Origin: Sphingomonadales bacterium
GTDB taxonomy: Bacteria; Pseudomonadota; Alphaproteobacteria; Sphingomonadales; Sphingomonadaceae
Direction of reading: 5' to 3'
Assembly (NCBI GenBank): GCA_020200935.1
Contig: JAIVHR010000074.1
Span: 1 to 6,943, forward strand
Length of the DNA stretch: 6,943 bases
In this document: positions 1 through 6,260 of the stretch, piece after piece
How positions within the stretch are numbered: position 1 is the first letter of the stretch
How the letters are laid out: the number at the start of each line of letters is the position of its first letter
Notes under the pieces: model-generated
What the model was told of the DNA's origin: nothing
Databases searched by the model: none
What the model saw: the letters and a program-made list of their open reading frames with translations, nothing else
Position numbers and translations under genes: made by a program

Positions 1-1679
1 ACATAGGCCCCGCCGATCAGCTCCAGCCGGCTGCCGAGATCGCTCGACGACCAGAAATAGGTGGCGCTCGCGGTCAGCGGCCCGCGATCGACCTCGACGC
101 CGATCTCGCGATTGTTCGAGATCACCGGGGTGAGATCGAGGAAATTGTCGACATCTACGCCGGGCGTGTCGATGCCCCTGAGGATGCGGCCGATATCGGC
201 CAGCGTGTAGCCTTCGGCATAGGAGGCATAGGCGCGGATGCCGGGCAGCGGCTCGACGATGACGCCGCCATTCAGCAGCAGATCGTCGAAGCTCGGATTG
301 CCGCCTTCGACCATCTGCGAACCGTAGACCGCCAGGGTCTGGAAATCGGCGATCCTGGTCCGCACATTCTCCCAGCGCGCGCCGCCGGCGAGCCGGAGGA
401 CGTCATCGAACAGCGCCCAGTTGAGCTGCGCGAAGGGGGCGAGGCTGCGGAAATCGACCTCGGGCACCCAGCTGCGGCCGGTCAGCACGAGCGACTGTTC
501 GGTGCGGTCGAACAAAGTGTCGAAGCCGACGGTGGCGGTCAGGTCGTCGAGGATCGCGCGCTCGTAGCTGAATCGCGAGCCGAGCTTGCGCGAACGGTTG
601 GCCGACTGGTCGAACAGACTGCCGACCGGGGCGATCGAGGGATCCTGGAAGGTACCGAAGGTGCCGCCGCCGAAAATGTCGCGGGTGCGATTGTAGAAGA
701 ACTGGGCGACGAGATTGCCGCCGGCGAGTTCGTCGTCGGTAAAGGAGAGCGAGACGGTCTCGACCCGGTTCGACGGGGCGAGGCCCGGGGTGGCGCCGGG
801 GACGCCGGTGGTCGGCAATCCGATCGCCGGGTTGCCCGGGACCGCGACATATTCATTGTCGCCTTCGAGTTCGAAGCGGTTGGCGATCAGTTCGAGCCGG
901 CCGCTGTCGCCGACCCGCAGCCCGATGCGGCCGAAGGCCGACCAGCTGTCCGAATCCTGGATCTCGCCCTGCGCGCCGTCGGGGCCGATGATCCGGTCCT
1001 CGCCGTCGAAAAAGACGCCGCGGCGCTCATAGGCGGCGCCGGCGGTGACGTCGATCGCGCCGCCGCGCCAGCTGCCTAGCCCGGCCGCCTTCCAGCCGAA
1101 GCCGTCGCCGGTCAGATCATCGTCGGCGCTCGCCTGGAGCATCGCCCGGCCCGAAAGGCCGTCCTCGCGCGGCGGGGAGACGATCACCTGGTTGACCACG
1201 CCGCCGGTCGCGCCGATTCCCTGCAGCGCGTTCGAGCCGTAGATCAGTTCGACGCGGTCGATGAAGAAGGGGTCGATGGTGAAGCCGTCGCGCGATCCGT
1301 CGCGCACCGGCGTCGATTGCGGAATACCGTTGATCGCATAGAGCGGCGAGCGGCCGCGCAGGCTCTCGCCGGCGCCGGTCAGCTTCTGCCGGGTCGGCGA
1401 GAAAGAGGGCGAGAGCGCCGACACCGCATCGACGATCGAACCGCCGATCGCCAGCTGCTCGTCGAGATCCTCGGGGCCGATGATATCGACGGTCAGCGGC
1501 AAAGCGCTGGCCGGCAGTTGGGTGCGGGCGGCGGTGACGATGATCGGTGGCTCGCCGTTCGTTTCCTCTTGGGCCTCGTCTGGGACGGCGAGATCGGGCG
1601 TCTGGGCCTGCAGCGGGGAGGCGAGCGAGAGCAGGGCGGCGGTGCCGAACAAGCGGCGGATGAGGGGCGAATCGGTCAT
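1..1679 (-). CDS. TonB-dependent outer-membrane receptor (siderophore-receptor type), C-terminus beyond the left edge
   Basis: Reading leftward from the ATG at 1679, the frame stays open for 559 codons to the window edge, so the gene is partial. Residues 1-25 form a signal peptide (RR, then a hydrophobic stretch, likely cleaved after SPLQA). A TonB-box-like IIVTA follows at about residues 46-50. The plug domain (about 57-170) has the family pattern: SLRGRSPLYAINGIPQ at 106-121, then RVELIYGSNALQGIGATGG at 142-160. The rest reads as alternating beta strands of the barrel, including a YAEGY motif typical of these receptors. Such proteins import ferric siderophores or other large ligands across the outer membrane using TonB energy. 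Perhaps 100-150 residues of the barrel are missing, judging from the usual 650-750 residue size. The start is supported by AGAGGGG (1690-1684) four bases upstream and by the signal peptide. A Fur-like box lies 32 bp upstream, which fits iron regulation. The exact ligand cannot be read from the sequence. Confidence 0.93.
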   Translation of the reverse strand, partial: MTDSPLIRRLFGTAALLSLASPLQAQTPDLAVPDEAQEETNGEPPIIVTAARTQLPASALPLTVDIIGPEDLDEQLAIGGSIVDAVSALSPSFSPTRQKLTGAGESLRGRSPLYAINGIPQSTPVRDGSRDGFTIDPFFIDRVELIYGSNALQGIGATGGVVNQVIVSPPREDGLSGRAMLQASADDDLTGDGFGWKAAGLGSWRGGAIDVTAGAAYERRGVFFDGEDRIIGPDGAQGEIQDSDSWSAFGRIGLRVGDSGRLELIANRFELEGDNEYVAVPGNPAIGLPTTGVPGATPGLAPSNRVETVSLSFTDDELAGGNLVAQFFYNRTRDIFGGGTFGTFQDPSIAPVGSLFDQSANRSRKLGSRFSYERAILDDLTATVGFDTLFDRTEQSLVLTGRSWVPEVDFRSLAPFAQLNWALFDDVLRLAGGARWENVRTRIADFQTLAVYGSQMVEGGNPSFDDLLLNGGVIVEPLPGIRAYASYAEGYTLADIGRILRGIDTPGVDVDNFLDLTPVISNNREIGVEVDRGPLTASATYFWSSSDLGSRLELIGGAY

Positions 1680-1710
1680 GCGGCCCCTCTATGGGGGCAC
1701 ATCTGCTAAT

Positions 1711-1729
1711 GCAACCCATTCTCAATAGC
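1711..1729. promoter_or_regulatory. Probable Fur box upstream of the TonB receptor
   Basis: The 19 bases GCAACCCATTCTCAATAGC match the classical dyad GCAAATGATTCTCATTTGC at about 14 of 19 positions, counted by eye. The conserved outer GCAA/GC ends and the central ATTCTCA are kept. The site ends 32 bp upstream of the receptor ATG at 1679 and about 100 bp upstream of the P450 ATG. Fur with ferrous iron would repress from here when iron is plentiful. The core promoter hexamers could not be assigned with confidence on either strand, so which gene or genes it controls is inferred from position. The receptor is the natural target. Confidence 0.62.
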
Positions 1730-1737
1730 ACTTGCTA
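1726..1737. repeat. Short inverted repeat TAGCA-CT-TGCTA beside the Fur-like box
   Basis: TAGCACTTGCTA has perfect 5-bp arms around a 2-bp spacer and overlaps the last bases of the Fur-like box. A further TGCTA lies at 1704-1708, on the other side of the box and also in inverted orientation to the TAGCA at 1726-1730. It could be part of an extended or second operator, or simply chance in a short AT-richer stretch. Confidence 0.3.
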
Positions 1738-1817
1738 GAATAGGGTGGTTTCTGGGTGCGCCCAATTGAAGACGCTTGCCCTTAACGTTCACGTCAATCG
1801 GCGGTAGAAGGCGGGCC

Positions 1818-1822
1818 GGAGG
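1818..1822 (+). promoter_or_regulatory. Ribosome binding site that decides the P450 start
   Basis: GGAGG sits 10 bases upstream of the ATG at 1833. It lies inside the extension that would be translated from the TTG at 1776, and so favours the shorter protein. Confidence 0.6.
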
Positions 1823-1832
1823 ATCGCCGACC

Positions 1833-3167
1833 ATGCTCGAACCGAACCATGAGAAATATCGCCGCGCGCCCTGGACGGGTCCGCGCAACCCGCCGGTCCA
1901 TGACAGCGGCGAGATCGTCAACCTCGCCGATATCGATCTTTTCCGCAAAGGCCATCCGATCGAGGGCTACAAGCGCCTGCTCGCCGAGGCGCCGATCTAT
2001 TTCCAGCAGGAAAGGATCGAGGGCGAGCCCGGCTTCTGGGCCTTCACCCGCTTCGCCGACGTCAAGACGATTTCGAAGAATCCCGATCTCTTTTCGAGCC
2101 AGAAGGGCGGGATCAACATCTCCTATGGCGATCCCGACAATATGCATCCGCTGCTTTCGCCGGCCGCGCTCGACAATATGATCGCCCTCGACGGCGAGCC
2201 GCATCTCGAGCTCCGCCGCGAGCATATGCCCTTCTTCACTTCCGGCTATATCGGGCAACTCAAACTCAAGGTCGAAGCCAAGGTCGAGGAGCTGCTCGAC
2301 GAGCTCGCTGAACAGGCGCCGCATTGCAATCTCGTCGAAGCCTTCGCGGCGCAGCTGCCGCTGTTCACCCTCGCCGAATTGCTCGGCGTCGACCAGGCCG
2401 ATCGGCCCAAGCTCGTCCAGTGGATGACCGATCTCGAGATGGCGCCCTATTTCGGCGCCATCCGCTACGGCTTGCTGCAGCCGACGCCCGAGATGCTCGC
2501 CGCCTATAATGGCTGGGAGGACCGAATCCGCGAATTTTTCGATTATGGCATGCGCGAGATCCGCGCGAGACAGGAGGAGCCGCGCGAGGATCTCATGAGC
2601 GCGATCGCCAATGCCGTCGTCGACGGCGATACGCAGCCCGAGATGTATCTCTACGGCGCCTGGGAGCTGATCTTCGTCGCCGGCAACGACACCACGCGCA
2701 ATTCGATCAGCGGCATGATGCGGCTGCTGACCGAGAATCCCGAGGCGAAACAGCGGCTGATCGACGATCTCGATCTGCTGCCCAATGCGATCCAGGAGGC
2801 GGTCCGGCTGATCAGTCCGGTGATCCATATGAAGCGCACGGTGATGCAGGATACCGAGGTCGGCGGCCAGCAGCTCGCCGAGGGAGAGAAGGTGGTGATG
2901 TGGTATGGCGCCGCCAATCGCGACCCGGCGATGTTCGAGGATCCGCATCTTTTCGATATCGACCGCGCGAATGCGGCGAAGAATCTCGCCTTCGGCTTCG
3001 GCAAGCATGTCTGCCTCGGCCGCCAGATCGCGCTGATGCAACTCGAAGCCGCCTATCGCGGATTGCTGACCCGCTTTCCCGAGATGCATATGGACGGCGA
3101 GATGGTCTGCGCGCCGAACAATTTCGTCCATGCGATCACCGAGATGCCGGTCCGCTTCACCGCCTGA
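1833..3167 (+). CDS. Cytochrome P450 (soluble bacterial class I monooxygenase)
   Basis: This 444-residue protein is the usual length of a soluble bacterial P450. It has the oxygen-activating I-helix motif AGNDTTRN (A283-N290), the K-helix ExxR as EAVR (E322, R325), and the heme-binding loop FGFGKHVCLGR with C394 as the thiolate ligand. The C-helix region GEPHLELRREH also fits the family. These enzymes hydroxylate a small hydrophobic substrate in the cytosol using electrons from a ferredoxin and a ferredoxin reductase. Neither partner is encoded in this window, so they must come from elsewhere. The I-helix AGNDTTRN and the HMKRT following the K helix recall alkane-, terpene- and steroid-oxidising families (CYP153, CYP108, CYP125-like), but the exact family and substrate are unknown. 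The ATG at 1833 is preferred over the TTG at 1776 because GGAGG lies 10 bases upstream and the homology-like sequence begins after it. It is transcribed away from the TonB receptor. Confidence 0.95.
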   Translation: MLEPNHEKYRRAPWTGPRNPPVHDSGEIVNLADIDLFRKGHPIEGYKRLLAEAPIYFQQERIEGEPGFWAFTRFADVKTISKNPDLFSSQKGGINISYGDPDNMHPLLSPAALDNMIALDGEPHLELRREHMPFFTSGYIGQLKLKVEAKVEELLDELAEQAPHCNLVEAFAAQLPLFTLAELLGVDQADRPKLVQWMTDLEMAPYFGAIRYGLLQPTPEMLAAYNGWEDRIREFFDYGMREIRARQEEPREDLMSAIANAVVDGDTQPEMYLYGAWELIFVAGNDTTRNSISGMMRLLTENPEAKQRLIDDLDLLPNAIQEAVRLISPVIHMKRTVMQDTEVGGQQLAEGEKVVMWYGAANRDPAMFEDPHLFDIDRANAAKNLAFGFGKHVCLGRQIALMQLEAAYRGLLTRFPEMHMDGEMVCAPNNFVHAITEMPVRFTA

Positions 3168-3265
3168 GCGCCATCATCCGAGACGGATCAAAATTCCTTG
3201 GCGGTGTTGAGTATCTTCGAGTAGCGTGTCGCCTTCGAGGGCCTTTGGTCCCCGGGGGCAATGTT
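3168..3265. other. Short gap after the P450 with no clear signals
   Basis: The 98 bases between the P450 stop and the broken peptidase gene hold no T-rich terminator hairpin and no convincing -35/-10 pair. A G-rich CCCCGGGGG at 3250-3258 could act as a weak ribosome binding site for the ATG at 3266. Confidence 0.4.
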
Positions 3266-3894
3266 ATGATTGACGACCGCGCGATCCAGCGTTTTCTCGC
3301 CGAGAAGGGAACCTACACCGCTGCTGTCGATGGCGATTACGGGCCCAAATCGCGTACGGCCGCGCGCGATGCGCTGGTCGCGGCGGGCTACAACGTAGAG
3401 GACTGGCCCGACTCGCGCTGCAAGATCGCCGTCCAGCAGATGCTGATGGCCGAGGCCGGCATAGAGGCAGGGACGATAGACGGGCTCGTCGGGCCGCAGA
3501 CGCGCTTCGCCTGGGAGGCCTGGCAGAACCGCCAGCGCGACGCCGAGCCAACCGACGACGACATCGCCCACCAACCGCCCGTCTGGCCCCGGCGTTTGAG
3601 AAGATCAAGGCCGAATATGGTGTTGCGCGGATTACCGCGCTCGGTCTCGATCTCTATGGGGGCGCGCTCAATGTGCGCCGGATGCGCGGCGGATCGAGCT
3701 GGTCGATGCACAGCTGGGGCATTGCGATCGATTTCGATCCCGCAAATAACCAGCTGCGTTGGGGCCGCGACCGGGCGCGCATGGCAAAGCCCGCCTATGC
3801 GCCATTCCTCAACGCCTGGGAAAGCGAAGGCTGGATCAGCCTTGGCCGTGAGCGCAACTTCGATTGGATGCACGTTCAGGCGGCTCGGCTCTAG
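3266..3894 (+). pseudogene. Peptidoglycan-binding / M15 zinc peptidase gene, broken by a frame change and probable internal deletion
   Basis: From the ATG at 3266 the frame encodes two peptidoglycan-binding-type repeats, marked by VDGDYGPKSRTAARDAL (residues 21-37) and IDGLVGPQTRFAWEAW (71-86), then a linker ending in PPVWPR near 3592. After that the frame loses meaning. One base-frame over, from about 3586, the sequence reads APAFEKIKAEYGVARI, then LGLDLYGGALNVRRMRGG, then SMHSWGIAIDFD and finally DWMHVQAARL before the TAG at 3892-3894. This is the C-terminal half of an M15 D-Ala-D-Ala/L-Ala-D-Glu type peptidase, with the zinc ligands His and Asp of SxHxxGxAxD and the His of DWMH all present. 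Intact relatives, from memory, have about 50 further residues (a FYG...LPFPMRLAWD-type segment) between the linker and this half, and these are absent here. So a deletion that also shifted the frame is the simplest reading. The old frame meets no stop until 4123. A sequencing error alone would explain the frame but not the missing segment. The intact protein would have cleaved cell-wall peptide or acted as an endolysin-like hydrolase. Confidence 0.75.
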
Positions 3895-3935
3895 CGGTCC
3901 CTTGCCCGTGCGCGAAGAGCGTGTAGCGTTGCACG

Positions 3936-4718
3936 GTGGCTTTCGAGATCAACGACACGCCGGGCATCCCCGCCGCCACCCTCGTGCTGATGCGCGACCG
4001 GGCCGAGGGCGATCCCGAGCTGCTGATGGTCGAACGCCACCGCAAGATGGCGTTCGCCGGCGGCGCGATGGTGTTTCCGGGCGGCCGGATCGATGCCGGC
4101 GATCACGCGCTGGCCGCCAATGACCGGCTGGTCTCCGGCGCGCCCGCCGATGCGCTGCAGACGGCCGGGCGCATCGCGGCGATCCGCGAGACGCTCGAGG
4201 AAACCGGTGTCGCGGTCGGCTTCGATCCGATGCCCGACGATGTCGGCGCCGCGCAAATGCGCGAGGGGCTGCATGAGGACGGCGATTTCGGCGCGATGCT
4301 GGCCGCCGCCGGCCACCGGCTCGATCTGTCGGTGATGACGCCCTGGGCGCGCTGGAAGCCCAATTTCAAGCAGGAGCGCACCTTCGACACCTGGTTCTTC
4401 ATCGCCGAAGCGCCGCATCGCGCGCGCGCCGAAGCCGACGGCGGCGAAAGCGTGTCGAGCCGCTGGGCGAGCGCGGCGGAGCTGCTCGAGGATGCCGAGG
4501 CCGGGCGGTGTTCGGTGATCTTCCCGACCAAGCGCAATCTCGAACGCCTCGCCGCGCAGCCCGACTTCGCCGCCGCGCGCGCCCATGCCGAGGCGCATGA
4601 GGTGCGGCTGATCACCCCCTTCGTCGAGGATCGCGCCGACGGGAAATGGCTGTGCATCCCCGAACAGGCCGGCTATCCGATCACCGCCGAGAAGCTCGAC
4701 CGGCTCACCCGCGGTTAA
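3936..4718 (+). CDS. NUDIX hydrolase with an insertion inside the Nudix box
   Basis: This 260-residue protein hydrolyses, by family, a nucleoside diphosphate linked to another group (NDP-X), using Mg2+ bound by a Nudix helix. The substrate is not predictable. Early strands give AATLVLMRD (13-21) and LLMVERHRKMAFAGGAMVFPGG (29-50). The FPGGRIDAGD part (48-56) and the helix core RETLEETGV (R84, E88, E89, G91) are the two halves of the Nudix motif, separated by roughly 27 residues. The standard G-x5-E-x7-REUxEExGU motif would be contiguous, so this is an interrupted box, as in NUDT19-like proteins. The second part continues with WARWKPNF and DTWFFIAEAP, then a helical tail. The start is GTG at 3936: an in-frame TAG at 3924 blocks anything further upstream, and the next ATG would remove the first strand. 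No good ribosome binding site is visible. It follows the broken peptidase by 41 bases on the same strand. Confidence 0.9.
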   Translation: MAFEINDTPGIPAATLVLMRDRAEGDPELLMVERHRKMAFAGGAMVFPGGRIDAGDHALAANDRLVSGAPADALQTAGRIAAIRETLEETGVAVGFDPMPDDVGAAQMREGLHEDGDFGAMLAAAGHRLDLSVMTPWARWKPNFKQERTFDTWFFIAEAPHRARAEADGGESVSSRWASAAELLEDAEAGRCSVIFPTKRNLERLAAQPDFAAARAHAEAHEVRLITPFVEDRADGKWLCIPEQAGYPITAEKLDRLTRG

Positions 4719-4778
4719 CCGATGCGGGGATAGGGCTCGGCGTGATTCCACTCACTTCGTTGATCAAAGGTTCCGTTG
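4719..4778. promoter_or_regulatory. Short intergenic gap with the ribosome binding site for the exported protein
   Basis: These 60 bases hold AAAGG at 4766-4770, eight bases before the ATG at 4779. No convincing terminator for the NUDIX gene and no clear promoter could be picked out, so the two genes may be cotranscribed. Confidence 0.4.
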
Positions 4779-5372
4779 ATGACAATCCGTTTCGCCATCC
4801 TCATCGCCGCCCTGTCGGCGGCGCCGCTTGCCGCCCAGCCGGCCGAGGCACCGCGCGGCACCTATCTGGTCTATGTCGAGGAATCGGGCGCGGCCTTCGT
4901 CTCGCGCGAGCCGAGCCTTGTCGAGGCCGGCGTCTGGCCGCTCGAATTCCACTATTTCGAGAACGGCGAGACGATCGGCACGGCGCGGATGTCAGGCCGC
5001 GCCGATTGCGCGCTCGGCATGGTTCGCGGGCGGCTGACCCATGTCAACGGCGCGCCGATCCCGCAAGCCGAATCGCTCGCCGCGCCGCAATTCACCTTCG
5101 ACAGCGCGGCGGCCGAAGCCGGCGATCCGGCGATCGTCAATTTCATCTGCTCGCCGGCAAATGCGACGGCGCCGGCCGACATGCCGATCGCCCGCGGCAT
5201 CGGCGCGACGGTCGATCTCTATCGCGCGCTGACGATGCTCGGCCTGTCTCCCGATATCGCCGCGCGGCTCTCGGTGCGCGATGCCGAGGCGGCGGCGGCG
5301 CTTGCCGGCACCCTCGTTGCCGATGACCGGCAGGCGGCGGTGTTAGAAGCGCTCGGCGCCGAGCGGGACTAG
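4779..5372 (+). CDS. Exported protein of unknown function
   Basis: This 197-residue protein starts with a clear signal peptide: TIRF, then a hydrophobic AILIAALSAAPLAA, with likely cleavage after LAA near residue 19. The mature part is placed in the periplasm or outside. I do not recognise a family. Two cysteines, C77 (RADCALG) and C124 (FICSP), could form a disulfide, which suits an exported protein. The first part is beta-like (YLVYVEES, PLEFHYFENG) and the last 60 residues are alanine-rich and helical. The start is the ATG at 4779, three bases after a TTG in the same frame, chosen because AAAGG lies eight bases upstream. It follows the NUDIX gene by 60 bases on the same strand, and its stop codon overlaps the manA stop on the other strand. 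Confidence 0.75.
   Translation: MTIRFAILIAALSAAPLAAQPAEAPRGTYLVYVEESGAAFVSREPSLVEAGVWPLEFHYFENGETIGTARMSGRADCALGMVRGRLTHVNGAPIPQAESLAAPQFTFDSAAAEAGDPAIVNFICSPANATAPADMPIARGIGATVDLYRALTMLGLSPDIAARLSVRDAEAAAALAGTLVADDRQAAVLEALGAERD
5369..5372. other. CTAG shared by the stop codons of two convergent genes
   Basis: The exported-protein stop TAG (5370-5372) and the manA stop TAG (5371-5369, minus strand) lie in the same CTAG, so the two genes overlap by four bases. There is no space for a terminator between them. Confidence 0.9.
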
Positions 5373-6202
5373 GGGGTCAGCTCCTCGACGACATCGCCCT
5401 GCGGATAGGCGACGAGCAGATCGCCGCGATAGTCGAGCGGATGGCTGCCCTCGGCAATCCACACCCCGCCCGGCTCGAGAAGGTCTTCGCCGATACGGCC
5501 GCCGCCCTCGAGCGGGATCAGCCAGATCGGCCGGCCATCGGCGGGGGCGAGATCGCATTGCGTGTCGCCCCAGCGCTCGAGCACGAATTTGCGCCCTTCG
5601 GCGAGGATCTTCCGGCCGGTCCCCTGCATCCGTGCCTCGGACGGGGCTTGCCAGGGCTCGCCGGTCGCCACGCCGATCGCCTCATCGAGATGCAGATCGC
5701 GCGGCCGGCCGTAATCATAGAGCCGGTAGGTCAGATCGACATTCTGCTGGACCTCGACCAGCGTCACCCCGGCGCCGATCGCGTGCACCGTGCCGGCGGG
5801 CAGATAGAAGACATCGCCGGGCTTGACCGGCTTCCAATCGAGCAGCCCTTCGATCGACCCGTCGAGCGCGGCGGCGCGCAGCTCGTCGCTATCCGCCTCG
5901 CGCGTCAACCCGAGGCCGATCGCCGCATCGGGCTCGGCCTCCAGGATCAGCCAGCATTCCTCCTTGCCGCTGCGATGGCCGGCGGCGCGCGCCTGGTCGT
6001 CGTCGGGATGGACCTGGACCGACAACTTGGCGCTGGTGAACAGATATTTGACCAGCAGATCGTCGGGCGCGCCGTCGGGCGATTGGTACCAGATCTCGCC
6101 AATCGGCTCGCCGCCGGGCTCGGGATCGACGAATCCGAGGCCGAGATGCCGGCGGCCCCAGACCTTCTCGATCCGGCGGGTGGCGAGGCGGGTGACGGGC
6201 AT
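5369..6202 (-). CDS. manA: Mannose-6-phosphate isomerase, class I (short form)
   Basis: This 277-residue cytosolic zinc enzyme interconverts mannose-6-phosphate and fructose-6-phosphate, feeding GDP-mannose and polysaccharide synthesis or mannose use. The cupin metal site is complete. QVHPDD gives Q63 and H65, KEECW gives E82, and PAGTVHAIG gives H140. TYRLYDYGR contains R160, at the position of the family's catalytic arginine. KVWGRRHLG near the start and the KPGDVFYLPAG strand are also typical. It is shorter than E. coli ManA (about 390 residues) and near the Bacillus-type short forms. The start ATG (6202-6200) has AAGGA five bases upstream on the minus strand. It converges on the exported-protein gene with overlapping stops and is divergent from the extensin-like gene, 58 bases away. 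It could be the mannose isomerase domain of a sugar operon, but no other sugar gene is in view. Confidence 0.92.
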   Translation of the reverse strand: MPVTRLATRRIEKVWGRRHLGLGFVDPEPGGEPIGEIWYQSPDGAPDDLLVKYLFTSAKLSVQVHPDDDQARAAGHRSGKEECWLILEAEPDAAIGLGLTREADSDELRAAALDGSIEGLLDWKPVKPGDVFYLPAGTVHAIGAGVTLVEVQQNVDLTYRLYDYGRPRDLHLDEAIGVATGEPWQAPSEARMQGTGRKILAEGRKFVLERWGDTQCDLAPADGRPIWLIPLEGGGRIGEDLLEPGGVWIAEGSHPLDYRGDLLVAYPQGDVVEELTP

Positions 6203-6260
6203 GCGGTTCCTTCTCCAAGGTCGGGCGTTCTATAGCCGATCGAATGATAAAGGTCTCTTG
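6203..6260. promoter_or_regulatory. Divergent intergenic region between manA and the extensin-like gene
   Basis: These 58 bases carry ribosome binding sites for both genes: on the minus strand AAGGA just before the manA ATG, and on the plus strand AAAGG at 6249-6253, seven bases before the ATG at 6261. The AT-richer TTCTATAGC (6229-6237) gives TATAGA on the minus strand and could be a -10 element, but I see no matching -35 at a good distance. Confidence 0.35.

Larger units (their letters stand above)
1680..1832. promoter_or_regulatory. Divergent intergenic region between the TonB receptor and the P450
   Basis: This 153-bp gap is less GC-rich than its surroundings and must hold the promoters for both divergent genes. 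It contains the receptor's ribosome binding site (1684-1690), the Fur-like box (1711-1729), a TAGAAT at 1736-1741 that could be a plus-strand -10 element although no good -35 is visible, and the P450 ribosome binding site GGAGG at 1818-1822. A TTG at 1776 opens the P450 frame 19 codons earlier, but it gives a basic, low-complexity extension and has no clear ribosome binding site. Confidence 0.5.

Noticed and set aside
1117..1731. 204-codon minus-strand frame over the TonB receptor start
   Set aside because: Arginine- and proline-rich translation in the wrong frame of the receptor, which itself has signal peptide and plug motifs.
1776..1832. TTG start extending the P450 by 19 residues
   Set aside because: Basic extension with no clear ribosome binding site; GGAGG at 1818-1822 favours the ATG at 1833.
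1794..3131. Long open frame on the minus strand (445 codons) opposite the P450
   Set aside because: It mirrors the P450 codons in a GC-rich gene, shows no domain, and the plus strand has unmistakable P450 motifs.
3245..3258. GGCCTTTGGTCCCC-type pairing as a terminator after the P450
   Set aside because: The stem is mismatched and short and is followed by G's rather than a run of T's.
3594..4123. Continuation of the peptidoglycan-binding frame to a stop at 4123 as a real C-terminal domain
   Set aside because: The translated tail has no family resemblance, while the neighbouring frame has a clear M15 ending.
3891..4751. 286-codon minus-strand frame opposite the NUDIX gene
   Set aside because: Antisense shadow; the plus strand encodes both halves of a Nudix motif.
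4646..5326. 226-codon plus-strand frame overlapping the NUDIX end and the exported protein
   Set aside because: Arginine-rich, out-of-frame translation without a signal peptide or domain; the overlapping frame has a signal peptide and a ribosome binding site.
5441..6235. 264-codon plus-strand frame opposite manA
   Set aside because: Antisense shadow of a clear ManA; no recognisable motif and no ribosome binding site.
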